NCBI GenBank assembly: GCA_040388375.1
Contig: JAZKBU010000009.1
Coordinates: 158,494 to 222,493 of the forward strand
Reading direction: 5' to 3'
DNA: 64,000 bases
From: Bacteroidota bacterium
Lineage (GTDB): Bacteria; Bacteroidota; Bacteroidia; UKL13-3
Shown: positions 9,801 through 16,653 of the stretch, piece after piece
Layout of the letters: each line of letters begins with the position of its first letter
Numbering within the stretch: position 1 is the stretch's first letter
Made by a program: the position numbers and the translations under genes
The notes under the pieces: generated by a model
What the model was told of the DNA's origin: nothing
The model's database searches: none
What the model saw: the letters and a program-made list of their open reading frames with translations, nothing else

Positions 9801-10900
9801 TTGTCAATCAACCAACCAGTATAACAAAAGGCGTAGGTCAAGATGCAATTTTCTTTACCAATACCAATAGTACTACTGCAACCTATCAATGGCAGGAAAA
9901 CAATGGTAGTGGATTTGTAAATTTAAATAATAATGTACAATATACAGGAGCCGATACAAAATATTTAACCGTAAACAGAGTAACTAAGAGCCAAAATGGT
10001 AATAGCTATCGTTGTATTGTTAGCGATGGCATTTGCCAGTTCTACAGCAATACTGTTTTTCTCAATACCAATTGTGCCCCACTTATTGTTATACAACCAA
10101 ATAATTCAAATGCTACCAGTGGAGGCAATGTTACTTTTAGTATTACCAGTATTAATAATCTTACTAATTACCAATGGCAGGAAAACAATGGCGGAGGGTT
10201 TGTGAACTTAAGCAATAATAGCCAATATAGTGGAGCAAATTTGAGTACATTAACTATTAATACAGTTAGCATTACACAAAACAATTATTTATATCGCTGT
10301 ATTACTAATTATGGTGGTTGTAGTGATACCAGTTCAAATGCTAAGCTGATTATAAACTGTGCAAGACTAATTACAACACAACCACAGAGCGCATCAGTAC
10401 CTGTGGGTAATAATGCTCAATTCCACATACAAACTTCAGGTAGTAGTCTTAATTTTCAATGGCAGCAAAATAACGGAACAGGATTCATTAACTTAAGTAA
10501 TTTTGGAATATATAATGGTGTAAATAAAGATACATTAACCATTAATAATGTAAACTTATTAATGAACAATAATGGTTATCGTTGCGTAGCATATAATAGC
10601 ACCTGCTTCGATACAAGTAGCTACGCCATCTTAAATGTAATTAATACTGGCACAAAAAATATTATAGAAAACACCATCAATATATACCCTAATCCTAACA
10701 ATGGACAATTTAAAATAGATGGGTTACCCAATAATGCCACCATTGTAATTACTAATTTATTAGGAGAAACCATAAGCACACAACAAACCAATAACAAAGA
10801 AGTAACGATAGACTTAAATAATGTGGCTGACGGTATGTATTTAGTAAAAGTAGAGGCGGATAACTACAGTATGACCAGAAAAATTACAATTGCAAAATAA
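3899..10900 (+). CDS. Giant secreted SBBP/Ig-repeat protein with T9SS sorting domain (2,333 aa)
   Basis: The N-terminus is a Sec signal peptide (MKKLISLLLVFIALYAQAQ). Residues ~35-260 resemble the DUF7948-type domain often found before SBBP repeats (FIENKGQWPDEVLF). SBBP beta-propeller repeats run to about residue 730, followed by sixteen Ig-like modules of ~95 residues. The C-terminus is a type A T9SS domain (IYPNPNNGQF, LLGETI, ADGMYLVKVEA). The protein should cross the outer membrane by T9SS and sit at the surface. The repeat part is very rich in Asn, Ser and Thr. Modules 1 to 5 are almost wholly identical in DNA to the upstream paralogue; later modules are unique. An adhesin or gliding/matrix role is inferred only from architecture. 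It ends 7 bp from the convergent porD stop, with no obvious terminator between. Confidence 0.92.
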   Translation: MKKLISLLLVFIALYAQAQETPDLKKVQGLLHKNNKQFFIENKGQWPDEVLFMTKTNGMDAWITKTGVVYDFYQLIENGKTSELALETEQQTFKEKKGHVIKFNLLQCNKNIIPEGNYKQEAYYNYFIGNDKSKWASFVGLYNEAIVKNIYGGIDIRYYFDNGALRYDYIVNPNADPSQIKFNINGTDKTSIDNNGDLIVQTSLGEVKQTKLFTYQNINNTKQTINSHFALLKDGSYTFTLGTYNKSKPLIIDPLIFSTFSGGTDNDYGIAIKTDAFNAVYVSGYTNSSNYPIVAGSYAIFKNNNYDVFVTKLNSNLNTLTYSTFIGGVSDDILFDLTIDSSLNVYITGSTRSSNYPTTVNAYDTSFNNTTAYEDVFITKLNPSGSALVVSSFLGGSLADKSKRIILDKERNIYIAGYTKSTDFPKTSGAFTNSYNTSNLFITKLAASGNSLVFSTTLTTISSSLFSGNNTYYGDLAIDDSSYIYVATNGASNLLPSPGINNNFGPGNHISLLKLDPSCTTPLYLTQFGGNSKTTDIVAAIGIDQSQNVYVTGTNMPEVTGINTFPTTPGAFSRTNTGGYDVFVTKFNQTGGMVYSTLIGGPAQDYVSEINIDENNNAVICGFLSLYLTTIPPVVFPTTSNAFDTSFNGTLSNEDAFITILNETGSALLYSSYIGGTTRDYAYDLAYANNASILVTGSTNSFNFPTTPGTFRTIISSSSSDAFVFKINKCPFNLNQQPVSQSIVTNNNVSFNVIASSPTTTFQWQQNAGSGFVNLSNAGVYSGVNTNTLNINSINFSKNNYQYRCVATDSGCSINSVHAKLLVNCLFNITRQPVSQNINIGTNTSFSLEASSSTATFQWQQNNGYGFVDISNNSLFSGVNDDTLIINSTPLSFNNNSFRCIVSDNACSVVSNPISLNVNCTLAITKQPVPTSINIRNNTQLITNVNSTNATFQWQQSLGTGFTNLSNSSTFSNVNDDTLLINNAPLSLNNTRYRCVINDGPCSKISDSILLNVNCSLAINTQPVNKNIPAESNTIMSITASGFATTFQWQQNTGSGFVNLTNNSTFSNVDDDTLIINAAPKSLNNTTYRCIVNDGPCSLASSSATLNVYCVSSITRQVNNTNIIIGSNALFSVASANNNATFQWQQNEGTGFVNIYNNSTFSGTNDDSLTLIATTIAQNNNTYRCLITNGSCIDTSSVGLLTVTCILNFTSQPSSQSINNGENAQFIVIANSPNANYQWQQNTGSGFINISNNILFSGTNNDTLILNGAFFLLNNTTYRCIINLNGCYVNSNSATLIINCPASITMQPNNQSTNISNNISFIVNSNNPTAVFQWQVNTGAGFINLNNNTQFSGANNDTLGINNVSFTQNNHLYRCIINNNGCRDTSNNATLTVSCDLNITGQPVNKNVSIGTNTLFVVNSNYTLAQFQWQINNGTGFVNLSNNSTYNGCNDDSLIVNGVAMSINNTSYRCVVSYLGCSVMSNNVLLTVNCIGFIINQPNNVTANIRTNVSFAITAPVSTLFQWQQNSGSGFTNLSNSSQIIGVTDNALYLLTINRSQNSFSHRCITSYKGCTDTSNIVNLTVNCVSLISTQPINKSVNVGANTSFEIASGLINSSFQWQSNNGSGFNNINNSSQFSGANSNILNISSVSLSQNNTTFRCIVSNSGCYDTSTVASLSANCISTIINQPVNKSANVAGNTQFTINSSNINAGFQWQVNNGSGFNNITSNSQFSGTNSNTLTINSIQLAQNNNTFRCIVNNLGCYDTSNVATLTANCTSYINKQPNNIQVNIGALAFIIITSSNNTSTFQWQQNTGTGFVDLNTSGLYNGINNDTFVITATPLSFNNYGYRCIVNTNGCFDTSNIAILTVNCNLNILSQPTPSTVNSGSSSKFIIKCNSVTATYQWQQNTGTGFINIINSSLFNGAKDDTLEIVSANMSLNNNSFRCIITDGICTTTSNEANLTVNCFINFVNQPTSITKGVGQDAIFFTNTNSTTATYQWQENNGSGFVNLNNNVQYTGADTKYLTVNRVTKSQNGNSYRCIVSDGICQFYSNTVFLNTNCAPLIVIQPNNSNATSGGNVTFSITSINNLTNYQWQENNGGGFVNLSNNSQYSGANLSTLTINTVSITQNNYLYRCITNYGGCSDTSSNAKLIINCARLITTQPQSASVPVGNNAQFHIQTSGSSLNFQWQQNNGTGFINLSNFGIYNGVNKDTLTINNVNLLMNNNGYRCVAYNSTCFDTSSYAILNVINTGTKNIIENTINIYPNPNNGQFKIDGLPNNATIVITNLLGETISTQQTNNKEVTIDLNNVADGMYLVKVEADNYSMTRKITIAK
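5957..7434 (+). repeat. 1,478-bp direct repeat, copy B (partner 515..1992)
   Basis: This is the second copy of the identical block, in the same orientation and reading frame as copy A. Upstream sequence (5440..5956) is similar to bases 1..514 but carries scattered substitutions and short length differences. Downstream sequence diverges quickly, which gives sharp edges typical of a conversion tract. A crossover between the copies would delete 5,442 bp, including folK. Confidence 0.9.
6086..10640 (+). repeat. Sixteen tandem ~285-bp Ig-like coding modules
   Basis: Sixteen F/YQWQ cores were counted in the translation. The span divided by 285 bp also gives sixteen units. Every unit has the order QP, FQWQxNxGxGF, DTLxI, YRC, GC, NC. 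Apart from the block shared with the upstream gene, units differ from each other at many positions, so this is an old array rather than a fresh tandem expansion. Boundaries are approximate. Confidence 0.88.
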
Positions 10901-10907
10901 ACCAAAA

Positions 10908-11807
10908 CTATTTATTGATAGCTTCGTATTTAGTAGCATTGGATATATCCAATTCACTCAGCAGTTCCACAATTTTTGGTTTTTCTATGGGTGTTGCTCC
11001 TGTGTATATATTGATTAATTCATCGCGTTTGGCATCGAAAAACATGAGCATCATAACGGTATTTGGTGCTAACTGAAATAAACGTTTTACTTCTTCTAAC
11101 GATTTATAAATTTGTTTCCTGGCCTCTAATGGTTTCTTGTAAAAATTATCCATCCCTTTTCTATGGTAAATATAGTAGGCACTACGAATGGGTTTGAAAC
11201 GTTCATTTAAAATATTATCAATTAAATTGTAACGCGTACGCAAACTACGCCCAAAAGCCGCCCAACCTGCAGCGCCACCACTTTGCGATAATGATACAAT
11301 TTGTGAGGCTTTGTTAAAATAAGGTGTACCTGCTTCTAAGCCAAAACTATCGTAATCTAAGCCAAGCGAGTAATAGGCATAAAAGGCTAACAGAGCTGTA
11401 ATTTCTGACGAGTACTGCCCATCGTTATAATCAAAGCGTTGCTGGTCTATATAAGTAAAATTGAAATTCTCATCCCTGAAATTAAACAATATACTATTGT
11501 AGTTACTTCCAAAAACAGGTCTTCGACATTGGACTACTGCTACAGCTGAAATAGCTCCGCTCACTTGGTCGTAAGCTGATGGAATAATCTCTATACTTAA
11601 ATCGAATAATTCCGTGGCTTGTAACCTATCTACACTCCATTTCTGATTAGAAACAAAAGTCTTTATATCTTGCTCTAACCTTCTAAATATTGATTTATCA
11701 GTAACGTTTATTTGATTATCAGTAATTCGTACTTGTACATTAAAATCTGGCTGAGCTTGCACAACAAAACTCACAAACAGACAAAAACCTAAAAATAATT
11801 TACGCAT
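10908..11807 (-). CDS. porD: DUF4835 / PorD-type protein, type IX secretion associated
   Basis: A 299-residue protein with a Sec signal peptide (MRKLFLGFCLFVSFVVQAQ). The rest matches the DUF4835 family, annotated as PorD in Bacteroidota: an early NVQVRITDNQIN segment, the RRPVFGSNYNSILFNFRD motif near residue 95, and a DFNGxx-like YDSFGLEAGTPYF segment near residue 155. The family is linked to T9SS or outer-membrane biogenesis, but its biochemical role is not settled. It is last in the bamD-rpoZ-coaBC-porD block and its start overlaps the coaBC stop by 8 bp, so it is probably translationally coupled. That fits a genome with several T9SS cargo proteins in this window. Confidence 0.85.
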   Translation of the reverse strand: MRKLFLGFCLFVSFVVQAQPDFNVQVRITDNQINVTDKSIFRRLEQDIKTFVSNQKWSVDRLQATELFDLSIEIIPSAYDQVSGAISAVAVVQCRRPVFGSNYNSILFNFRDENFNFTYIDQQRFDYNDGQYSSEITALLAFYAYYSLGLDYDSFGLEAGTPYFNKASQIVSLSQSGGAAGWAAFGRSLRTRYNLIDNILNERFKPIRSAYYIYHRKGMDNFYKKPLEARKQIYKSLEEVKRLFQLAPNTVMMLMFFDAKRDELINIYTGATPIEKPKIVELLSELDISNATKYEAINK

Positions 11808-13002
11808 GTATGGTTTTAATTATTTCATTAACGATATCAGCAGCAACTTCGTTTTTTAATTTTAACTCAAACGATAATTTACTTCCATCTTTTTTCAATA
11901 TAGTAATTTGATTGGTATTGTGTTTAAATCCTGCACCCGGTGTTTGCATAGAGTTTAACACAATAAAATCTGCATTTTTTTCTTTCAATTTTTTAAAGGC
12001 ATTGGCTTCTTCATTATTGGTTTCTAATGCAAAACCAACCAATACTTGTTCCTGTCTTTTTATGGCTCCCAAATGTTTCAAAATGTCTTTGGTCTTTTTT
12101 AACTCAATGGTTAAACCCTCGTCATTTTGTTTTTTTATTTTAATAGCTGAAACATCATTGGGTGTATAGTCAGCCACTGCAGCACTCATAATGGCAATAT
12201 CAGTTTGCGTAAATTTTTCATTTACCACTTCAAACATTTCAGCCGCAGAACGCACATCAATTCTGGTAATATGAGGATGATTAATGGTTAAATCTACCGG
12301 ACCAGCAACCAATGTAACCTCAGCACCTCTATTGGCTAATTCTTTTGCAATAGCAAAACCCATTTTACCACTTGAATAATTGCCAATAAATCGAACAGGG
12401 TCAATATTTTCGTAAGTTGGGCCTGCTGTTACCAATGCTATTTTACCTTTCAAATCATTGCCTTGTGAAAAGTACTTTTCTATTTCCTCAACTATTTCCT
12501 CTGGCTCGGCCATGCGTCCTTTTCCGTATAAACCGCTGGCTAATTCGCCTTCCTGTGCATCTATCAATATGTTACCATATGACTGAAGCTTAACTACATT
12601 TTGCATGGTGCTGGGATGTAAATACATATCCAGATCCATAGCAGGAGCAAACATAACGGGACATTTGGCTGAAAGATACGTGGCTATTAATAAATTATCG
12701 CAAATGCCATTGGCCATTTTACCAATGGTATTGGCACTGGCAGGAGCTATTACCATTAAATCGGCCCACAAACCTAAATCAACATGGTTAGTCCACTCTC
12801 CATTTTCGTTTAAAACAAAACTACTATAAACCGGATTTTTACTAAGCGTGCTTAACGTTAACGGGGTTACAAACTCTTTAGCCGAATCGGTTAAAATAAC
12901 TTTTACCTCAGCCCCGGCTTTTACCAATAATCTAAGCAAAAAAGCCGCTTTATAAGCGGCTATGCTAGCACTAATGGCAAGTATAATTTTTTTATTTTTC
13001 AT
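11800..13002 (-). CDS. coaBC: Bifunctional phosphopantothenoylcysteine decarboxylase / phosphopantothenate-cysteine ligase
   Basis: CoaBC carries out two steps of coenzyme A synthesis. The N-terminal ~180 residues are the FMN-dependent decarboxylase (SASIAAYKA near the start, then the HVDLGLWADLMVIAPASANT region and PVMFAPAMDLDMY). The C-terminal part is the CTP-dependent ligase (VTAGPTYENIDPVRFIGNYSSGKMG, then AAVADYTP and the KKTKDIL lysines). At 400 residues it is normal length with all major motifs. The position between rpoZ and porD is typical for the phylum. A strong hairpin lies between rpoZ and this gene, so coaBC may have its own promoter or depend on read-through. Confidence 0.95.
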   Translation of the reverse strand: MKNKKIILAISASIAAYKAAFLLRLLVKAGAEVKVILTDSAKEFVTPLTLSTLSKNPVYSSFVLNENGEWTNHVDLGLWADLMVIAPASANTIGKMANGICDNLLIATYLSAKCPVMFAPAMDLDMYLHPSTMQNVVKLQSYGNILIDAQEGELASGLYGKGRMAEPEEIVEEIEKYFSQGNDLKGKIALVTAGPTYENIDPVRFIGNYSSGKMGFAIAKELANRGAEVTLVAGPVDLTINHPHITRIDVRSAAEMFEVVNEKFTQTDIAIMSAAVADYTPNDVSAIKIKKQNDEGLTIELKKTKDILKHLGAIKRQEQVLVGFALETNNEEANAFKKLKEKNADFIVLNSMQTPGAGFKHNTNQITILKKDGSKLSFELKLKNEVAADIVNEIIKTIHA

Positions 13003-13049
13003 TAATACCTTTAAGTAAAAGTATAAATAATGGACTGTAAATACAAAAC

Positions 13050-13082
13050 AAAGGTTAGCATTATTTACATAAGCTAACCTTT
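13050..13082 (-). terminator. Hairpin between rpoZ and coaBC, terminator or attenuator
   Basis: AAAGGTTAGC (13050..13059) pairs with GCTAACCTTT (13073..13082). The stem extends by TTAT/ATAA after a one-base bulge, leaving a 4-nt TTAC loop. On the minus strand the hairpin starts 16 bp after the rpoZ stop and is followed by a U-rich GTTTTGTATTTAC. It therefore looks like an intrinsic terminator of bamD-rpoZ, or a partial one inside the operon. Confidence 0.7.
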
Positions 13083-13097
13083 TAAATTATTTGTTAA

Positions 13098-13439
13098 TTA
13101 AAACTCACGGCCATTTTTAGCCGGATTATTGTAATAGATTTTACCATTCATAAACTCCTCGGTAGCAATTAAAGTTGCTTTAGGTAGCTTTTCGTAGTAG
13201 TTTGAAATTTCAATTTGCTCACGATTCTCAAAAATTTCTTCTAAAGTATCGCTATCATTATCGAACTCGTTTAATTTATTATGAAGTTCTTCTTTCATTT
13301 GTGCAGCTATTTGATTAGCACGTTTTGAAATAATTGCTATGGTCTCGTACAAGTTTCCTGTTTCTGCTTCTAATTTACGCATATCACGGGTAACAGTTGT
13401 TGTTGGTACGTTTTGATAGTTGTGATTTAAATTTGCCAT
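13098..13439 (-). CDS. rpoZ: DNA-directed RNA polymerase omega subunit (RpoZ-like)
   Basis: A 113-residue protein with the Bacteroidota omega layout. After a phylum-specific lead (NVPTTTVTRDM) comes the omega core NLYETIAIISKRANQIAAQMKEEL, matching the 'vxxaxxRAxQi' helix that binds the beta' subunit. Omega supports RNA polymerase assembly. The gene lies 14 bp downstream of bamD and upstream of coaBC, the usual order in this phylum, which strongly supports the call despite the low overall conservation of omega proteins. Confidence 0.85.
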   Translation of the reverse strand: MANLNHNYQNVPTTTVTRDMRKLEAETGNLYETIAIISKRANQIAAQMKEELHNKLNEFDNDSDTLEEIFENREQIEISNYYEKLPKATLIATEEFMNGKIYYNNPAKNGREF

Positions 13440-13453
13440 ATACTTATTGTTAT

Positions 13454-14257
13454 TTATTTTTTTAATTTATTCAAAGCCAATTCGGCTTTTTGTTTTATTG
13501 TTTTTGCATTACTCATATACTTACTGTTTTCAGTATAATATTCGGTAAATTCATCAAAAGCATTAATTGTTTCCTGGTAACGCTCTATTTGCTTTTCTGG
13601 TATACTGTTTTCCGCTAACATATAGCTGGAACTTAAAACCAAATAATCAATCTCTTCTCTTTGCGGCACTTCAGGAAAATCATTTACCACATTCCTTAAA
13701 GCAACTATAGCACTTCTGTATTCACCTATATTGTAATACAGTTTTGCATTGTTATATGCTTTTTGCGAAAGTTTTGCCCTTAATTTATCCAGGTATTTAT
13801 TGCATTCCTCCACATATTTACTATCCGGATAAACACTAACAAATATTTTGAATGTTTCTACTGCTTTGTATGTATCGGTTTGGTCTAACTCTACATCCTG
13901 CGATTCTAAATAAATACAATAAGCATTCATGTAAAGGGCTTCTTCTGCATTTGCATTGGTCGGATAAGTTTCGTAATAAATTTTATACCTATATCCTGCC
14001 AATGAATATGCTTTTAAACCAAAATCGCACTGAGCCTGATAAAACAATACACGCTCTCCTAATGCGGTATTTGTTACTTCATTTTCTATTTGATCAAACA
14101 AACTTTGAGCGCGGTAGTAATCTTTCTTTTTAAAAAAGTATTCTGCTACTTCAAGCTTGGTTTTTATGTCTGGGTTTTTAAGTGCTTTTTGGAACTTGCT
14201 TTTGCAAGAGCCTAAAAGCAAACTTATAATTATTAAAGCTAAACTTAAATACTTCAT
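13454..14257 (-). CDS. bamD: Outer membrane protein assembly factor BamD
   Basis: A 267-residue lipoprotein with an N-terminal lipobox (SLLLGSC) and a TPR-like helical body, the BamD design. BamD works with BamA to fold beta-barrels into the outer membrane. Recognisable TPR segments include VAEYFFKKKDYYRAQSLFDQ near residue 35 and AKLYYNIGEYRSAIVALRN near residue 160. ATG 14257 is chosen because it places the signal peptide and lipobox at the N-terminus. An upstream in-frame ATG at 14440 would add 61 residues that are not signal-like and would run through the start of the divergent NlpC/P60 gene. It is first in the bamD-rpoZ-coaBC-porD block. Confidence 0.88.
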   Translation of the reverse strand: MKYLSLALIIISLLLGSCKSKFQKALKNPDIKTKLEVAEYFFKKKDYYRAQSLFDQIENEVTNTALGERVLFYQAQCDFGLKAYSLAGYRYKIYYETYPTNANAEEALYMNAYCIYLESQDVELDQTDTYKAVETFKIFVSVYPDSKYVEECNKYLDKLRAKLSQKAYNNAKLYYNIGEYRSAIVALRNVVNDFPEVPQREEIDYLVLSSSYMLAENSIPEKQIERYQETINAFDEFTEYYTENSKYMSNAKTIKQKAELALNKLKK

Positions 14258-14270
14258 TTTTACAGAACTG

Positions 14271-14312
14271 CGAAAGTATGGTTTTTCATTTGAATTATAA
14301 AACTTATTTTCG
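14271..14312. promoter_or_regulatory. Divergent promoter region, bamD (-) and NlpC/P60 (+)
   Basis: The 64-bp gap holds a candidate -7 element on each strand, both close to the Bacteroidota consensus TAnnTTTG. On minus TACTTTCG (14278..14271) has TTTA 19 bp upstream. On plus TATTTTCG (14305..14312) has TTTT 19 bp upstream. Each lies 9-13 bp before its start codon, so leaders would be very short. This is pattern matching only. Confidence 0.45.
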
Positions 14313-14321
14313 TTTTTTAAC

Positions 14322-14894
14322 ATGAACGCAAAACCACAAAATTTACCATACTTTTCACTAGTTATATTGCTGGTAGTATGTGGTTTATGCGCCTGTGCAC
14401 AAAACAAAACTATAGCTGCTGCTGATAGTTTAAAACGCAAGTCAAACGACTCAAGTCAGGTAAAAGTTACAAACGAGTCGCAAATACCTAAAACATTAAA
14501 GGCTGATAGCGTGATTAAATTTGCCGAAAAATTTATTGGACTTAACTACAGAAGAGGCGGCACATCTAACAGGGGTTACGACTGCAGTGGCTTTACCATG
14601 ATGATTTTTGCCAAATACGGTGTCAGGCTTCCTCATACCAGTGCCGGACAAGGTTTAATAGGCATTGAAATCAACACCAAAAACATTCAAAAAGGTGATT
14701 TGATTTTTTTTAAAGGCCGAAGCCGTAAAGGCTTACGAATTGGCCATGTGGGTATGGTTATTTCTAACAAAGGCGAACCTGTTCGCTTTATACACTCTTC
14801 GGTTAGTGATGGTGTAAGAATTGATTTCTTGGACAGCCCCTACTACCGCAAACGTTTTGTAAAAGTGAACCGGGTTGTTCGCTGGGAGCAATAA
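14322..14894 (+). CDS. NlpC/P60 family peptidoglycan endopeptidase, probable lipoprotein
   Basis: A 190-residue protein. The N-terminus is a hydrophobic segment ending LCAC, a probable lipobox. The NlpC/P60 domain runs from ~residue 62 to the end. The catalytic cysteine is in YDCSGF (Cys88) and the catalytic histidine in IGHVGMV (His142); a third polar residue is likely His158 in FIHSS. Such enzymes cut D-Glu-diaminopimelate-type bonds in wall peptides, here on the periplasmic side. It is transcribed divergently from bamD and is probably monocistronic, since the permease starts 103 bp later. The substrate is not determined by the sequence. Confidence 0.88.
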   Translation: MNAKPQNLPYFSLVILLVVCGLCACAQNKTIAAADSLKRKSNDSSQVKVTNESQIPKTLKADSVIKFAEKFIGLNYRRGGTSNRGYDCSGFTMMIFAKYGVRLPHTSAGQGLIGIEINTKNIQKGDLIFFKGRSRKGLRIGHVGMVISNKGEPVRFIHSSVSDGVRIDFLDSPYYRKRFVKVNRVVRWEQ

Positions 14895-14997
14895 GTTTTA
14901 TTTATTTTACGCTAAACGCCTTTCCCCTCTTAATTATGCTACATGCTTGCATAATTTGCTATACTTATTATATTGCCATTCAAATAACACATAAAAT

Positions 14998-16482
14998 ATG
15001 AGCGTTTGGCGTAAAAAACCTATAGGGGCCTTTGAGGCTGAAATGAAAAAAGGCGGATTAAACCGCGTGCTAACCAGATGGGGATTAACCTCATTGGGAA
15101 TAGGAGCAATAATTGGGGGTGGAATTTTTACTTTAACGGGTATAGCCGCACACGATTTTGCAGGGCCTGCACTAGCGCTTTCATTTGTTATTGCCGGTAT
15201 TGGCTGTATGTTTGCTTCATTATGTTACGCTGAATTTGCTTCTGTTTTACCTGTAGAAGGTAGTGCTTACAGTTATGCTTATGGAACCGTTGGTGAATTG
15301 TTTGCCTGGTTTATTGGATGGAATTTAATTTTAGAATATATGATGGGTGCTACAACGGTAGCCGTAGCTTGGAGTGGCTATTTTGAAAAACTCCTACACT
15401 TATTTCATATTAACTTACCCATCTGGATGATGAACGATCCGTTTACTGCAGCCACTAAAGCAGCTGAACTTGGACAGGCAGCACCTGCATTTGCATTTAA
15501 TTTACCCGCTATTTTAATTACGTGGCTTGTTACCAGCATATTGGTAAAAGGTATTAAGGAAGCGGCAAATACCAATAATATTATAGTTATTTTAAAAGTA
15601 GCAGTGGTATTGTTTGTAATTATTGCCGGAGCTTTTTATATCAATGTAGAAAACTGGCATCCGTTTATTCCTGTTGAGATTGAAACAATAACAGATGGAA
15701 TAGTAACTAAAAGTTTTGGCTGGGATGGTGTGGTTACTGCCGCTACCATTGTGTTTTTTGCTTATATAGGTTTTGATGCGGTATCAACTCAGGCGGGCGA
15801 AGCTGTTAACCCTAAAAAGGATGTTCCTTTTGCTATTATTTCTTCTTTAATTATTTGTACCGTTTTATATATTTTGGTATCGTTAGTATTAACGGGTATG
15901 GTACCTTACTCTGAACTGGATGTAAAAGCGCCTGTTGCTTCGGCTTTTGAAGGTGTGGGCGTAACCTGGGCAGTATTTCTTATAGTAATTGCGGCTACTG
16001 CCGGTTTAACTTCGGTTATGTTGGTAATGATGTTAGGCCAGACTCGTATTTTTTTAGGTATGGCTAAGGATGGTTTATTACCAAAATCTATGTTTGGCTC
16101 ATTGCATCCTAAATTTAAAACACCTTATAAATCTACCATTTTGGTTGGCGGTATTATTTCTGTTGTGGCGGCATTTACACCTATTAATAAAATATCGGAA
16201 ATGTGCAGTATGGGAACTTTATTGGCTTTTGCTATGGTTTGTTTGGCAGTTATGATTTTGCGTTATAAAGAGCCTCAACTGGACAGACCTTACAAAACGC
16301 CTATTTTACCTATTGTTGGAAGTTTAGGTATTGGATTCAATGTTTTCTTGATGAGCAAAGTAAGGCACGAAACCTGGATTGCTTTTTTGGTTTGGGGTTC
16401 GTTGGGAATTATCGTTTACTTCTTGTACAGCAGACGAAACAGTAATTTACATAAACACAAAGAATTGGAAAAAATGAATTAG
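14998..16482 (+). CDS. APC-superfamily amino acid permease
   Basis: A 494-residue membrane protein with about twelve hydrophobic segments. The APC signature is near residue 35 (LGIGAIIGGGIFTLTG), followed by FAGPALALSFVIAG and the YAEFAS / GSAYSYAYGTVGELFAW region. This is the layout of YfnA-like / cationic amino-acid transporters. An interior YIGFDAVSTQAGEAVNPKKDVP segment near residue 260 is also typical. It imports amino acids across the inner membrane; the exact substrate cannot be told. A strong intrinsic terminator follows the stop, so it is probably a single-gene unit. Confidence 0.9.
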   Translation: MSVWRKKPIGAFEAEMKKGGLNRVLTRWGLTSLGIGAIIGGGIFTLTGIAAHDFAGPALALSFVIAGIGCMFASLCYAEFASVLPVEGSAYSYAYGTVGELFAWFIGWNLILEYMMGATTVAVAWSGYFEKLLHLFHINLPIWMMNDPFTAATKAAELGQAAPAFAFNLPAILITWLVTSILVKGIKEAANTNNIIVILKVAVVLFVIIAGAFYINVENWHPFIPVEIETITDGIVTKSFGWDGVVTAATIVFFAYIGFDAVSTQAGEAVNPKKDVPFAIISSLIICTVLYILVSLVLTGMVPYSELDVKAPVASAFEGVGVTWAVFLIVIAATAGLTSVMLVMMLGQTRIFLGMAKDGLLPKSMFGSLHPKFKTPYKSTILVGGIISVVAAFTPINKISEMCSMGTLLAFAMVCLAVMILRYKEPQLDRPYKTPILPIVGSLGIGFNVFLMSKVRHETWIAFLVWGSLGIIVYFLYSRRNSNLHKHKELEKMN

Positions 16483-16505
16483 TTAAATTAAGAATACTAT
16501 TTTTT

Positions 16506-16553
16506 GAAGCCCGTACTCTGGTAAAATTTATAACCAAAGTACGGGCTTCTTTA
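16506..16553 (+). terminator. Intrinsic terminator after the permease gene
   Basis: GAAGCCCGTACT (16506..16517) pairs perfectly with AGTACGGGCTTC (16538..16549). The stem may continue through TGGT/ACCA inside the loop. A TTTATTTAT tract follows. It sits 24 bp after the permease stop codon. Confidence 0.85.
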
Positions 16554-16653
16554 TTTATATCAGTTCCTGTTAAGACGTAAATCTGTTTAATAAATGATAC
16601 GCATCATTTATTAAACACGACTTTCACATCACCTTGCGGCTTTTATTACTGAA

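Noticed and set aside
13454..14440. Longer bamD starting at ATG 14440
   Set aside because: It adds 61 residues with no signal character and crosses the divergent NlpC/P60 gene; ATG 14257 gives a proper lipoprotein signal.
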